A stretch of 64,000 bases of DNA from Streptomyces sp. ALI-76-A (GTDB lineage Bacteria; Actinomycetota; Actinomycetes; Streptomycetales; Streptomycetaceae). Positions 7,844 through 16,520 of the stretch are shown here, piece after piece (position 1 is the stretch's first letter; each line of letters starts with the position of its first letter). The stretch is taken from NCBI RefSeq assembly GCF_030287445.1, contig NZ_JASVWB010000004.1, forward strand, positions 1 to 64,000. Reading direction: 5' to 3'. The notes beneath the pieces are model-generated. The model had not been told where the DNA came from, made no database searches, and saw only the letters and a program-made list of their open reading frames with translations. Both the position numbers and the translations under genes were made by a program.

Positions 7844-8893
7844 GTGACGGATTCCGTGGACTCCCAGGACCGGCCGACCGGGCCGGAACTCGGGTGCGTG
7901 GTGCGGGTGTCGGACTCCTGGGAGCGGGCGCGGCGCGTGCTGGGAGGTGCCCGCCTCGGCCCCGACCGGCTCGCCCGCCTCCGCCCGTTGAGCGGTGGCA
8001 CGTACAACACCGTGGAGGAACTGCTCCTCACCGACGGCAGCCGCTACGTGCTGAAGGTCCCGCCCGCCCCCACCGCCCCCGCGCTGCGGTACGAGAGCCG
8101 ACTGCTCATCGCCGAGGCGGAGTTCTACCGGGCGGCCGCCGAAGCGGACGTCCGGGCGCCGAGAGTCGTCGCCGTCGGCGAGGACGCGTCGGTACCGCAC
8201 CTGCTGATGACGGCGTGTCCGGGAGAGCCCTGGGACGGTTCGCTCACCGACACCGAACGCGGTCCCCTCCGGGCGGAGTTGGGCCGCCAGGTCGCCCGTC
8301 TGCATGAAGTGACCGGGCCCGGCTTCGGCTATCCGTCGGGTGCCCTCGGCCCGCTCGCCGCGGACTGGCGCACCGCCTTCACCACCATCACCGACGCCAT
8401 CCTCGCCGACGCCCGCCACTACGGAGTCCGGCTGCCCCGCCCCGTCGACGCGGTGGCCCGTACGCTCCGGTCCGCGCACCCCGCCCTGGACGAGGTCACC
8501 GTCCCGCGGCTGGTCCACTTCGACCTGTGGCCCGGGAACATCCTGGTCGACCGCCCGGCGGGGAAGGCACCCCGGATCGGCGGCCTCATCGACGGTGAGC
8601 GGATGTTCTGGGGCGACCCGCTGGCCGACTTCGTCTCCCTGGCGCTGCTGGGGGACATCAGGACCGACACGGCGTTCCTCGCGGGCTACCGGGAGGCGGG
8701 CGGCCGGGCGGAGTTCGACGTCCCGGCCCGCCTCCGCCTCGCCCTCTACCGCGCCTACCTCTACCTGATCATGCTCACCGAGACGGTCCCCCGGGCTGCG
8801 GACGCCGACCATCGGCGATGGGTCCAGGAGGCGGTCGCCCCGGAACTCGTCGCGGCGCTGGAGGAGATCGAGGAGCTGGCGCCCGAGGGGTGA
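7844..8893 (+). CDS. Aminoglycoside/choline phosphotransferase-fold kinase (APH family)
   Basis: About 349 residues from GTG 7844 (VTDSVDSQDRPTG), which has GGGGCGGGG upstream; an ATG at 7826 is also possible. Kinase-fold signatures are the nucleotide loop LSGGTYNTVEELLL with ATP lysine RYVLKVP, the catalytic loop LVHFDLWPGNILVD (HxDxxxxN) and the metal motif GLIDGERMFWGDPLADFV. These define the APH superfamily, whose members phosphorylate aminoglycosides, choline, homoserine, fructosamine and other small molecules. No resistance or biosynthetic partner is adjacent, so the substrate is unknown. Confidence 0.85.
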   Translation: MTDSVDSQDRPTGPELGCVVRVSDSWERARRVLGGARLGPDRLARLRPLSGGTYNTVEELLLTDGSRYVLKVPPAPTAPALRYESRLLIAEAEFYRAAAEADVRAPRVVAVGEDASVPHLLMTACPGEPWDGSLTDTERGPLRAELGRQVARLHEVTGPGFGYPSGALGPLAADWRTAFTTITDAILADARHYGVRLPRPVDAVARTLRSAHPALDEVTVPRLVHFDLWPGNILVDRPAGKAPRIGGLIDGERMFWGDPLADFVSLALLGDIRTDTAFLAGYREAGGRAEFDVPARLRLALYRAYLYLIMLTETVPRAADADHRRWVQEAVAPELVAALEEIEELAPEG

Positions 8894-8898
8894 CCCCC

Positions 8899-8931
8899 TT
8901 GGTCCAGACTTAGTTCAGGGTGTGAATTAAG
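8899..8931 (+). promoter_or_regulatory. ROK gene promoter with inverted-repeat operator
   Basis: TTGGTC (8899-8904), an 18-bp spacer and TGAATT (8923-8928) form a plausible -35/-10 pair. CTTAGTTCA (8909-8917) and TGAATTAAG (8923-8931) form an inverted repeat with 8 of 9 matching pairs and a 5-bp centre, lying across the spacer and -10. TTAGTT/AACTAA half-sites are typical for ROK/XylR-type repressors, so autorepression by the next gene is likely. Confidence 0.7.
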
Positions 8932-9004
8932 AAAGAAGAGAAACGCGGGTACGGTAGTTCCGCACAGGCGTGGTCCAGGTCGGGCAGGGTTCGGAAGGAG
9001 CCAC

Positions 9005-10294
9005 ATGGCGGGGCGGAACGGGCGTACGGTACGCGACCTCAGGCGGGGCAACCGCACGGCCGTGTTGCAGAAGCTCTACTTCGACGGCCCCCTCAGCCGC
9101 TTCGAGCTCGGCCCGGCGACCGGACTCAGCTCCGGCTCGGTGAGCAACGTGGTCGCCGACCTGGTCGCGGACGGACTGGTCGAGGAGGCCGGGAGCGTCG
9201 ACTCCGACGGCGGGCGCCCGCGCACCCTGCTGCGGGTGGCACCGGGCAGCGGTCACATGATCGGGGTCGACGTGGGGGAGACCCGCGTACGGATCGAGCT
9301 GTTCGACCTGACCCTGACCGAACTGGCCCGGGCCGAACGCCCGTTGGCGCAGCAGGGGTACGAGGTCGAGGGCATCGTCGGCCACATCCGCGACGGCGTC
9401 GCGGAGGTGCTGGCCCGCGCCGGTATCGCTCCGGATGACCTGCTCGGCGTGGGCATCGGCGTCCCCGGCATCGTCGAACGCACCCCGGAGCGCGGAGCCG
9501 TCGTCCACGGCCAGACCATCGGCTGGGACGCCGTCCCGCTCGAAGCCCTGCTGCGGGCCGACTCCCCCCTCCCGGACAGCGTGCGGTACTTCATCGACAA
9601 CGGCGCGCGGACCCTCGGCCAGGCCGAGATGTGGTTCGGCGGCGGACGCGGCGCCCGCAACGCGGTCGTCGTCCTCTTCGGCTCCGGAGTCGGCGCCTGC
9701 CTGGTGACCCCCGAGGTGGAGCACGGGCGGGCGGTCGAGTGGGGACATCTGACGGTACGGGTGCGCGGGCGCCGGTGCCGGTGCGGCGCCCTCGGCTGCC
9801 TGGAGGCGTACGCGGGCGCCGAGTCACTGCTGCGACGCTGGCGCGAGGAGGGCGGACGGCCGCCTGAGGGCACCGACGAGGAGACCGCGCTGACCGCGAT
9901 GCTGGCCGCCGCGTACCCGCCCGAGGGGGACGAGGCCGACCCCGTCGCGCTGGCCGTGCTGGAGGAGACCGCCGAGTACCTGGGCGCCGGCCTGTCCGAC
10001 CTGATCAACCTGTTCCAGCCCGAGCGGATCCTCATCGGCGGCTGGGCGGGCCTCCAGCTGGGCGCGCGGTTCCTGCCCGCCGTACGGCGGCACGCCATGT
10101 CGTACGCCCTGCGTCACCCGGCCGAGAAGGTGAGCGTCGACCTCGGGCGGCTGGGGCCCGACGCGGTCACCGTCGGGGCCGCGATCCTGCCGCTCGCCGA
10201 CTTCTTCGCGCGCGGCGGACGGCGTCCCGAACCGGTGCCCGAGGGGCCGGCGCCCGCTTGGCGCACGGCGCTGGCCGAGCGGGCGCCGCACTGA
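9005..10294 (+). CDS. ROK family transcriptional repressor
   Basis: 429 residues. ATG 9005 with GAAGGAG 5 nt upstream. The N-terminal winged helix (about residues 10-75: RRGNRTAVLQKLYFDGPLSR, ATGLSSGSVSNVVADLVADG) is followed by the ROK sugar-kinase fold beginning GVDVGETRVRIELFDL. The ROK zinc motif CRCGALGCLEAYAG is intact. In the family these proteins bind a sugar or sugar phosphate and release DNA. No sugar transporter or hydrolase is next to it, so its targets are probably itself (operator at 8909-8931) and distant genes. Confidence 0.93.
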   Translation: MAGRNGRTVRDLRRGNRTAVLQKLYFDGPLSRFELGPATGLSSGSVSNVVADLVADGLVEEAGSVDSDGGRPRTLLRVAPGSGHMIGVDVGETRVRIELFDLTLTELARAERPLAQQGYEVEGIVGHIRDGVAEVLARAGIAPDDLLGVGIGVPGIVERTPERGAVVHGQTIGWDAVPLEALLRADSPLPDSVRYFIDNGARTLGQAEMWFGGGRGARNAVVVLFGSGVGACLVTPEVEHGRAVEWGHLTVRVRGRRCRCGALGCLEAYAGAESLLRRWREEGGRPPEGTDEETALTAMLAAAYPPEGDEADPVALAVLEETAEYLGAGLSDLINLFQPERILIGGWAGLQLGARFLPAVRRHAMSYALRHPAEKVSVDLGRLGPDAVTVGAAILPLADFFARGGRRPEPVPEGPAPAWRTALAERAPH

Positions 10295-10371
10295 CGTTTC
10301 GCTGATCAGGGCAGAGGTACTCGCGTGGCGCCTCGAACCCAGTGACCCGACCCCCATGAACGGAGTACGCC

Positions 10372-10677
10372 GTGGACGACCACCGTGACGAAGGACCCGG
10401 CGAGACCGGTTCGCCCGTCCCGCGTGACATGCCCGACCAGCAGGCCCACGACGGCGAGGACCCCTGGGAGCTCGGCGCGGGCGGTGCGCAGGGTGACACC
10501 GTCGACACCACCACGGCCGCGCGGGACGGCGAGACGCCGGAGACCGGCAAGCCCGACGAGTCCGAGTCCGCAGCCGACGTGCCCGACACGGACGAGTCGG
10601 GCACGGGCAGGCAGGGCGCCTCGCGCCCGGACATCGAGCAGTCCGAGCACCCGGCGCCGGACGAACCCTCGGCCTGA
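10372..10677 (+). CDS. Small acidic, disordered hypothetical protein
   Basis: 101 residues from GTG 10372 (MDDHRDEGPGETG), with ACGGAG 6-7 nt upstream. Composition is dominated by Asp, Glu, Gly, Pro, Ser and Thr with almost no hydrophobic core; no domain, signal or helix is evident. Such proteins are common and conserved in Streptomyces but uncharacterised. The frame has strong third-position GC and is followed by a good terminator, which supports it as a real gene. Confidence 0.65.
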   Translation: MDDHRDEGPGETGSPVPRDMPDQQAHDGEDPWELGAGGAQGDTVDTTTAARDGETPETGKPDESESAADVPDTDESGTGRQGASRPDIEQSEHPAPDEPSA

Positions 10678-10707
10678 GCGCGGACCGGGGACGTTCACTT
10701 CGCAGCT

Positions 10708-10735
10708 GGGGCCCGCACCTTGGGGTGCGGGCCCC
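10708..10735. terminator. Bidirectional hairpin terminator
   Basis: GGGGCCCGCACC and GGTGCGGGCCCC form a perfect 12-bp stem with loop TTGG between the convergent ends of the acidic protein gene and the epimerase gene. There is no U-tract, as is usual in Streptomyces. Confidence 0.85.
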
Positions 10736-10759
10736 GCGCGGACCGCTGCCGGGCCGCGG

Positions 10760-11788
10760 TCAGCCGACCTTGCGGCCCCGTAGCGGTACCGTCTCCGCGC
10801 CCTCGCCCTGCTGCATGCCGCGGAAGAACTCCTCCAGTACCTCCGTCGCCGTGTGGTCCGGGCTCCAGCCCAGCTCCGTGCGGGCTCGGGTGCTGTCCAT
10901 CAGGGGCAGCCGGAGGACCGCGTCGAACAGGTGTGGAGAGGCCGGCAACAGGTGCAGGCCCCACGCGGCGGCGATCGCCGAGCGGGCCGCCGTGCGCGGC
11001 AGCCGGACCGGACGGGCGCCGAGCATCTCGCCCAGCAGCTCCACGTCGACCGTCGGCTCGCCCGCCAGGTTGAAGGGGCCCTCGACGTTGGTGCGCAGGG
11101 CCAGGTGGTACGCCTTGGCCGCGTCGTCGGTGTGCAGTGCCTGGACGCGCAGGCCCGGGATGTCGGGCAGGAACGGCAGCAGTTCGGGCCGCGCCAACGG
11201 TCCCGGCAGGAAGCGGCCGCCGAAGATACGGCGCTGCTCGCTCGCCGACTGCCGCTTGAACAGGAAGGCGGGCCGCATCCGCACCACCCGGACCGCGGGG
11301 TGGTCACGCTCGAACGTGTCCAGGGCACGCTCCAGATACGCCTTCTCCCGGCAGTACGCGGCGTCCGGCCAGCCGTGCGTCGGCCAGTTCTCGTCCACCG
11401 CGTGGTCCTTCGGCCCCGGCGAGTACGCGCCGACGGACGACGCGTGCACCAGCGCCGGCACGCCCGCCGTGGCCACCGCGTCGAACACCCGGATGGAGCC
11501 GAGCACGTTCGTCCGCCAGGTGGTCGCCGGATCGTGCGTCGGCTGGAACGCCCACGCCAGGTGGACCACCGCGTCGGCGCCCTCGAACTCCTTGACCAGA
11601 TCGGTCCGGTCGGACGTCAGGTCGACCGCCGACCACTCCGTCTTCGGGAGCTCCCAGTCGGGGAGCCGACGGGCCAGGCCCCGCACGGACTCGACGTTCG
11701 GGTCCTCGGCCAGAAGGCGCATCACGCTGGTGCCGACGTTGCCGGTGGCACCCGTGACCACGATCCTGTTGCCCGTTGTACTGCTCAC
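10760..11788 (-). CDS. NAD-dependent epimerase/dehydratase family protein
   Basis: 342 residues. Start GTG at 11786-11788 (VSSTTGNRIVVTG) with GAGGAG about 7 nt upstream; the much longer open frame upstream is antisense-like and lacks a ribosome site. Extended-SDR features are the Rossmann motif VTGATGNVGTSVMRLL (TGxxGxxG), the DLTSD segment that contacts the adenine, and SSVGAYSPG ... YCREK for the Ser-Tyr-Lys catalytic set. Likely an NAD(P)-dependent nucleotide-sugar or carbonyl enzyme; the substrate is not evident. It is followed by a strong terminator. Confidence 0.87.
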   Translation of the reverse strand: MSSTTGNRIVVTGATGNVGTSVMRLLAEDPNVESVRGLARRLPDWELPKTEWSAVDLTSDRTDLVKEFEGADAVVHLAWAFQPTHDPATTWRTNVLGSIRVFDAVATAGVPALVHASSVGAYSPGPKDHAVDENWPTHGWPDAAYCREKAYLERALDTFERDHPAVRVVRMRPAFLFKRQSASEQRRIFGGRFLPGPLARPELLPFLPDIPGLRVQALHTDDAAKAYHLALRTNVEGPFNLAGEPTVDVELLGEMLGARPVRLPRTAARSAIAAAWGLHLLPASPHLFDAVLRLPLMDSTRARTELGWSPDHTATEVLEEFFRGMQQGEGAETVPLRGRKVG

Positions 11789-11985
11789 TTCCGGCTCCTC
11801 TCGACCGCGGGTCCGACGGAGCAGCCCGAGTACCCGGCCGTCGGCGATGCACGCGGAGCGCGGGCGCCGGTCCCGGACCGGAGTGGCGGCCCCGGGTCCC
11901 CGACCGGGAACACCGGCCCGGGGACGAGCCCGGGCACGCGAGCCAGGAGGCCTCCGGGGGGCGGGCGTCGGTGACCGCGCGTGCC

Positions 11986-12960
11986 CTACCCGGCGAACGC
12001 GTTCACGCCCGTCCGCTCGGCCGACAGGTCCCACAGCCGGGCCGCCTGCTCGGGGTCGGTCGCGTAGTCCCTGACGCCGCCGCGTCCGCCGTCGGCCGGC
12101 GCGGGCTCGGCGACGTCGCAGTCCTCCAGGTAGAGGCCGCCCCGACCGGCCAGGTCGGGCGAGGTGGCCGCCCAGACCTGGGTGGCGGCACCCTGCTCGG
12201 GGGTCTTCATGCCCGCCCGCGGGATCGGCGTGCCGTCCTCGTCGATCCAGCCGTTCGCCACCATCTCCTCCCTCGGCAGATGCCGCTGGAGGGGGGTGAG
12301 GATGCCGCCGGGATGCAGCGAGAAGGCGCGCACGCCCCGGTCCCGGGCGAGCCGGTCGAGGTGCACCGCGAACAGGACGTTCGCGGTCTTCGCCTGGCCG
12401 TACGCCTGCCACTTGTCGTAGCCCTCGCGCCAGTCGACGTCGTCCCAGCGGATGCCGGAGAAGTGGTGGCCCCGCGAGGAGACGGAGACCACGCGGGCGC
12501 CGCCGGGCTCGATGGCCGGCCACAGCCGGTTGACGAGGGCGAAGTGGCCCAGGTGGTTCGTCGCGAACTGGGCCTCCCAGCCGGGCCCCACCCTGGTCTC
12601 CGGACAGGCCATGATCCCGGCGTTGTCGATGACCAGGTCGAGCGCGCGGCCCGAGGCGAGGAACCGCTCGGTGAAGGCGCGGACGCTGTCCAGGTCGCCC
12701 AGGTCCAGGGCGTCCACCTCGACGCCGTCGAGGCCGGCCAGCGCCTCCCGCGCGGCGGCGGGGCGACGGGCGGGGACGACGACCCGGGCGCCGGCCTTCG
12801 TGAGGGCGCGCGTGGTCTCCAGACCGAGGCCCGAGTAGCCGCCGGTGACCAGCGCGAGCCGCCCGGTCAGGTCGATGCCGGCCAGGACGTCGTCGGCGGT
12901 GCTGTGGGCCCCGAAGCCGGAGCCGATCCTGCGCTGTGCGGTGGTGCGTGCAGTGCTCAT
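11986..12960 (-). CDS. Short-chain dehydrogenase/reductase (WWOX/retinol-DH-like)
   Basis: 324 residues from ATG 12960 (MSTARTTAQRRIG). SDR signatures are TGGYSGLGLETTRAL (TGxxxGxG), DNAGIM (NAG), VSVSSRGHH with Ser, and YGQAKTAN (YxxxK). A typical substrate would be a small alcohol, aldehyde or ketone; the exact one is unknown. There is no Shine-Dalgarno sequence, and a promoter -10 element ends 7 nt before the ATG, so translation is probably leaderless. The promoter has the long spacer and central dyad of MerR-controlled genes. No MerR gene is in the window. Confidence 0.88.
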   Translation of the reverse strand: MSTARTTAQRRIGSGFGAHSTADDVLAGIDLTGRLALVTGGYSGLGLETTRALTKAGARVVVPARRPAAAREALAGLDGVEVDALDLGDLDSVRAFTERFLASGRALDLVIDNAGIMACPETRVGPGWEAQFATNHLGHFALVNRLWPAIEPGGARVVSVSSRGHHFSGIRWDDVDWREGYDKWQAYGQAKTANVLFAVHLDRLARDRGVRAFSLHPGGILTPLQRHLPREEMVANGWIDEDGTPIPRAGMKTPEQGAATQVWAATSPDLAGRGGLYLEDCDVAEPAPADGGRGGVRDYATDPEQAARLWDLSAERTGVNAFAG

Positions 12961-12967
12961 GTCCGGA

Positions 12968-12998
12968 ACGCTACGGATTGGAGCGCTCTCCAAGTCAA
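12968..12998 (-). promoter_or_regulatory. MerR-type promoter (19-bp spacer, central dyad) of the SDR gene
   Basis: On the minus strand TTGACT (12998-12993), a 19-bp spacer and TAGCGT (12973-12968). The spacer carries TTGGAG/CTCCAA arms around AGCG. A 19-bp spacer with a dyad between the hexamers is the hallmark of MerR-family activation. The transcription start would fall at or next to the ATG. Confidence 0.75.
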
Positions 12999-13050
12999 AC
13001 GCGGCGCGGCGGGACGGCGTCGGCTACGGCGGGTCCCGGGCAGCGGAAAG

Positions 13051-13081
13051 CCCCGACCGGACGGGGGAATCACGGTCGGGG
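13051..13081 (-). terminator. Hairpin downstream of the second FUSC gene
   Basis: CCCCGACCG and CGGTCGGGG form a perfect 9-bp stem with a 13-nt loop, about 190 bp past the FUSC stop codon and upstream of the SDR promoter. Confidence 0.6.
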
Positions 13082-13270
13082 CGGTCTGGTGGTGGGCGCG
13101 GACGGCGGTCGCCTCTCGGCGAGACGCTCCACAGGGCTTCAGCCGGACGATCGTCCCTGTGGGCAGAAGGTGAGGCCCGGGGACACTGTCCCGTCCGCAC
13201 CCACGGTCTGTTCAACGGACAACCACCCCGGGGGTGTTCCTCGGTCTGTGGCCTTATGGGGTGATCCGTG

Positions 13271-14452
13271 TCACTGCTTCCGGGCGCTCGGGACGGTCTC
13301 GGTCCAGATGTTCTCGGCCTGGAGCAACAGCGTGCCCAGCACTGTGGCCCGGGCGGCTCCGCCCGCGGCGTGCTCCTGGAGTTCCTCCTGCAACTGCTCG
13401 TGCAGTTCCCCCATCGCGTCCTCGCCGTCACCGTCCGGACGCGTGTCCGCGCGGGGGTCCCGCAGCCGGTCGCTCTCCGCGTGGCAGGCGTCCGCGATGA
13501 GCTCCAGGAGACCGGCGTACGAGCGCAGGGCGCGGGCGTCGGGCGGGACGGGTGTGCGTCCGGGGTCGGCCGCGACCGTCAGGGTCCGGGTCAGCGCCCC
13601 GATATGGCCGGTGACCCGCCCCCAGCGTTCGTCCTCCTCCTCGGGCGGCAGGGACCGCGGGGCCCGGTTGACGGCGCGCAGCGGACCGGCGGTCAGCCGC
13701 AGGCTCTCCCGGCTCCAGGCCCGGGCCGACCGCAGCGCGTTGAGCCGCCGCTCCAGCCGGGCCGCCTCGCCCGACCAGCGGGCGGTGGACTGCGCGTCCC
13801 ATTCGGTGTGCCGCAGGTCACCGGCGATCCCGCACAGCACGTCGCCCGACTCCCGGGCGAGCGCCGCCAGATTCTCCCCGACGTCCCGCAGGTGGATCGG
13901 GGGAAAGACGAAGGCGTTGACGGCGATCCCGATGACCGCGCCCAGCGCCGCCTGCCCCACGCGGTGTCCGACCGCCGACGCCGAGACGGCGCCCGAGGCG
14001 ATCGTGAAGACGGCGGTCGTCGCCCCGTAGATGCCCTGGTCGCCGAAGCGGTGCCAGTTGGCGAGCAGCATCAGCACCGGTACGGACAGGGCCAGCGCGC
14101 CCAGCGTGTTCCCGGTGAGCGCCTGGGCCGCCGACGCCAGCAGGGTTCCGGCGCACATGGCCGTCCACTGCTGCGCGGCCTGCCGCAGCGAGCTGTAGAT
14201 CGTGGCCTGTACCAGCACCATCGCCACCCAGGGCGCCATCAGGGCCATCGGGTCGCTCAGCCAGTAACTGGCCACGGACCAGGCGATCAGCGCCGCCGCG
14301 GCGGCCTTCATGGACTGCACGACCAGGTCGCGCTCCCGGCCGGGTTCACACCAGGCGGCCCGACCGGCCCGCGCGACCGCGTGCGCCTCCTGGCGCAGCG
14401 CGTCGGCCGGGCGGCCGGCCCGGGGCCGTACCGCATCTGTCACACGCGTCAT
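13271..14452 (-). CDS. FUSC family membrane protein (second copy type)
   Basis: 393 residues, ATG 14450-14452 (MTRVTDAVRPRAGR). Hydrophobic segments include AAAAALIAWSVASYWLS, LMAPWVAMVLVQATIY, TLGALALSVPVLMLLANW, GIYGATTAVFTIASGAVSAS and ALGAVIGIAVNAFVFPP, followed by a long soluble helical tail, as in the FUSC/aromatic-acid exporter family. It is only distantly similar to the protein at 5556-6809. No clear ribosome site precedes the ATG, so the exact start is uncertain. Substrate unknown. Confidence 0.82.
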   Translation of the reverse strand: MTRVTDAVRPRAGRPADALRQEAHAVARAGRAAWCEPGRERDLVVQSMKAAAAALIAWSVASYWLSDPMALMAPWVAMVLVQATIYSSLRQAAQQWTAMCAGTLLASAAQALTGNTLGALALSVPVLMLLANWHRFGDQGIYGATTAVFTIASGAVSASAVGHRVGQAALGAVIGIAVNAFVFPPIHLRDVGENLAALARESGDVLCGIAGDLRHTEWDAQSTARWSGEAARLERRLNALRSARAWSRESLRLTAGPLRAVNRAPRSLPPEEEDERWGRVTGHIGALTRTLTVAADPGRTPVPPDARALRSYAGLLELIADACHAESDRLRDPRADTRPDGDGEDAMGELHEQLQEELQEHAAGGAARATVLGTLLLQAENIWTETVPSARKQ

Positions 14453-14513
14453 GCGGGGTGGGTATCCGAACCGGCCGCTCCCTCACGTCAGCAGGACTGT
14501 GACCAGAATCGGT

Positions 14514-14540
14514 GCCTGCCCGCGGAACGGGCGGGCAGGC
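14514..14540 (-). terminator. Hairpin terminator downstream of the HAD gene
   Basis: GCCTGCCCGC and GCGGGCAGGC form a perfect 10-bp stem with a 7-nt loop, between the HAD gene stop and the FUSC gene start. Confidence 0.75.
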
Positions 14541-14726
14541 GGAGCCCCGCCCCGGTCCCCTGCCCGGCCGGGTGCCGGCCGCAGGGCGCGCTGGGTGCCG
14601 CTCCGGGCACTGCCCCCGGTCCGCCGAGCAGCCCCGCCCACGCCCCGGCGGTCAGTACGCCCGGCTCGGCGTGTCGGGTGTCCCGGCCGCGGGACCTCCG
14701 CCGGAGCCGCCGTCCCGTACCGCTCC

Positions 14727-15383
14727 TCAGGCCAGCGGGCTGTCCGGCAAGGAGGCCAGGAGGTCCGCCGGGTCGGCGTAGATCTCGGTCGCCCCGGCCT
14801 GTTCCAGGTCCGCGCGGGGGATGCCGCCGCACAGGACGCCCACGCAGCGCACCCCGGCCCGGCTGCCCGCTTGCATGTCCCAGACGGTGTCGCCGATGAA
14901 GACCGCCTGTCCGGCGGGGACGCCGGCCAGGGCCAGGGCGTGTTCCACGGGCTCGGGGGCCGGCTTGCCCTGCTCGACGTCGTCGGCGCTCGCCGTGTCC
15001 CTGATCGCGTCGTCCGCGTCGATCGCCCGGCGCAGCGCGGACAGCTCGGCGCCGCCCGCCGAGGTGGCGAGGACCACCGTCCAGCCCTCGCGGTCCAGGC
15101 GCCGCAGCAGCTGTCCGGCGTCCCGGAACGCCGGCAGCCGGTCGAAGTACTGCCCGTACAGGGCCTTGTGGGCGGCGCTCAGTTCCTCGTCCTGGTCCTT
15201 GTCCCGGTCGTCGCCGAGCAGGTGGGCGATGAGGTCGGTGGAGCCGAGCCCGATCGCGCGGTGGACGGCGTGCATCGGCACCTGGTGCCCGGCCTGCCGG
15301 AAAGCCTCCCACCAGGTCGCCACATGAAGGTGGTTGGTGTCGACGAGGGTCCCGTCGACGTCGAACACCGCGGCCCGTCCCAT
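14727..15383 (-). CDS. HAD family hydrolase (phosphatase)
   Basis: 218 residues from ATG 15381-15383 (MGRAAVFDVDGTLVDTNH), with AAAGGAC upstream. Motif I DVDGTLVDT, motif II Thr/Ser in VVLATSAGG, motif III Lys in QGKPAPEP and motif IV FIGDTVWDM are all present, with an alpha-helical cap between I and II. This is the phosphoglycolate phosphatase/beta-phosphoglucomutase-like subgroup of HAD enzymes. Substrate not determined. The PHP gene upstream on the same strand ends 99 bp away, so co-transcription is possible. Confidence 0.88.
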   Translation of the reverse strand: MGRAAVFDVDGTLVDTNHLHVATWWEAFRQAGHQVPMHAVHRAIGLGSTDLIAHLLGDDRDKDQDEELSAAHKALYGQYFDRLPAFRDAGQLLRRLDREGWTVVLATSAGGAELSALRRAIDADDAIRDTASADDVEQGKPAPEPVEHALALAGVPAGQAVFIGDTVWDMQAGSRAGVRCVGVLCGGIPRADLEQAGATEIYADPADLLASLPDSPLA

Positions 15384-15482
15384 ACGCACGTCCTTTCGTC
15401 CCACAGATCCTGAGCCCGTCCAGCCCGTCGAGCCACCCGAGTCCATCGAGCACATCGACTGAGCACCGCGCCGGGTACCACG

Positions 15483-16520
15483 TCAGGCGTCCGCCACGCG
15501 GTCCGGAGCGCGGCCCTCCCGGGTCCAGGCCAGCAGCTCCTCCAGCGACCACGTCGTGACCACACGCTCGGCGGGCACCCCGCACTCCTCCGCCCGCGCA
15601 CATCCGTGGATCTGCCAGTCCAGCTGACCGGGCGCGTGCGCGTCGGTGTCCACGGAGAACAGCACCCCCGCCGCCATGGCCTTGCGCAACAGCCGCCGCG
15701 GCGGATCGAGCCGCTCGGGCCGGCTGTTGATCTCCACGGCCGTGCCGGACGCGGCGCACGCGGCGAACACCTCGTCCGCGTCGAACTCCGACTCGGGCCG
15801 TCCCCGCCCCGTCACCAGCCGCCCGGTGCAGTGCCCGAGCACGTCCGCGTGCGGACTGCGGACGGCGGCCACCATGCGCCGGGTCATCGACCGGGCGTCC
15901 ATCCGCAGCTTGGAGTGCACGGACACCACCACGACGTCCAGCCGTTCCAGCAGTTCCGGCTCCTGGTCGAGCGACCCGTCGTCGAGGATGTCGCACTCGA
16001 TGCCGGTGAGCAGACGGAACGGCGCCCAGGTCTCGTTCAGCTCCGCCACCACCTCCAGCTGGCGGCGCAGCCGCTCGGGTGACAGACCCCGCGCCACGGT
16101 CAGCCGGGGCGAGTGGTCGGTCAGCACCGCCCACTCGTGACCGAGGTCCGCGGCCGCCCGGCCCATCTCGTCGATCGGGCTGCCGCCGTCGGACCAGTCC
16201 GAGTGCACATGGCAGTCCCCGCGCAGCAGCGCCCGCAGCCGTTCCCCGCCCGGGGCGAGCGGAGCGCCGGCCTCACCCTCCAGCTTCTCCAGGTAGCCGG
16301 GCACCCGGCCCTGCAACGCCTCGCTCACCACCTGCGCGGTCGTCGGCCCGACACCCTTGAGGGCCTCCAGCGTCCCGGCGTCCGCCCGCTCGCGCACGTC
16401 CCGCTCCGGCAGGGCGGCCAGTACCCGGGCCGCCGTACGGAAGGCGCGCACGCGGTATGTGGGCGCGCGGGACCGCTCCAGCAGGAAGGCGATCCGCTCC
16501 AGGGCCTGCACGGGGTCCAT
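15483..16520 (-). CDS. PHP domain phosphoesterase with N-terminal HhH domain (PolX-like, no polymerase domain)
   Basis: 345 residues. ATG 16518-16520 (MDPVQALERIAF) with GGAGG about 7 nt upstream. Residues 1-85 resemble the 8-kDa helix-hairpin-helix domain of PolX/Pol beta (TYRVRAFRTAARVLA, LKGVGPTTAQVV). The PHP metal site starts with RGDCHVHSDWSDG and includes LTDHSPR, GIECDIL, SVHSKL, LGHCTGR and DTDAHAPG. The nucleotidyltransferase domain of full PolX is missing, so this is a hydrolase-only relative, probably acting on nucleic-acid ends or phosphoesters. Confidence 0.85.
   Translation of the reverse strand: MDPVQALERIAFLLERSRAPTYRVRAFRTAARVLAALPERDVRERADAGTLEALKGVGPTTAQVVSEALQGRVPGYLEKLEGEAGAPLAPGGERLRALLRGDCHVHSDWSDGGSPIDEMGRAAADLGHEWAVLTDHSPRLTVARGLSPERLRRQLEVVAELNETWAPFRLLTGIECDILDDGSLDQEPELLERLDVVVVSVHSKLRMDARSMTRRMVAAVRSPHADVLGHCTGRLVTGRGRPESEFDADEVFAACAASGTAVEINSRPERLDPPRRLLRKAMAAGVLFSVDTDAHAPGQLDWQIHGCARAEECGVPAERVVTTWSLEELLAWTREGRAPDRVADA

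Noticed and set aside
10760..12523. Apparent 587-residue fusion spanning the epimerase and the SDR gene
   Set aside because: The N-terminal part is an out-of-frame reading of the SDR region; the epimerase motifs begin after the GTG at 11788, which has its own ribosome site.
13221..13240. Small ACCCC/GGGGT hairpin after the second FUSC gene
   Set aside because: Stem is very short compared with the 9-bp hairpin at 13051-13081; not convincing as a terminator.
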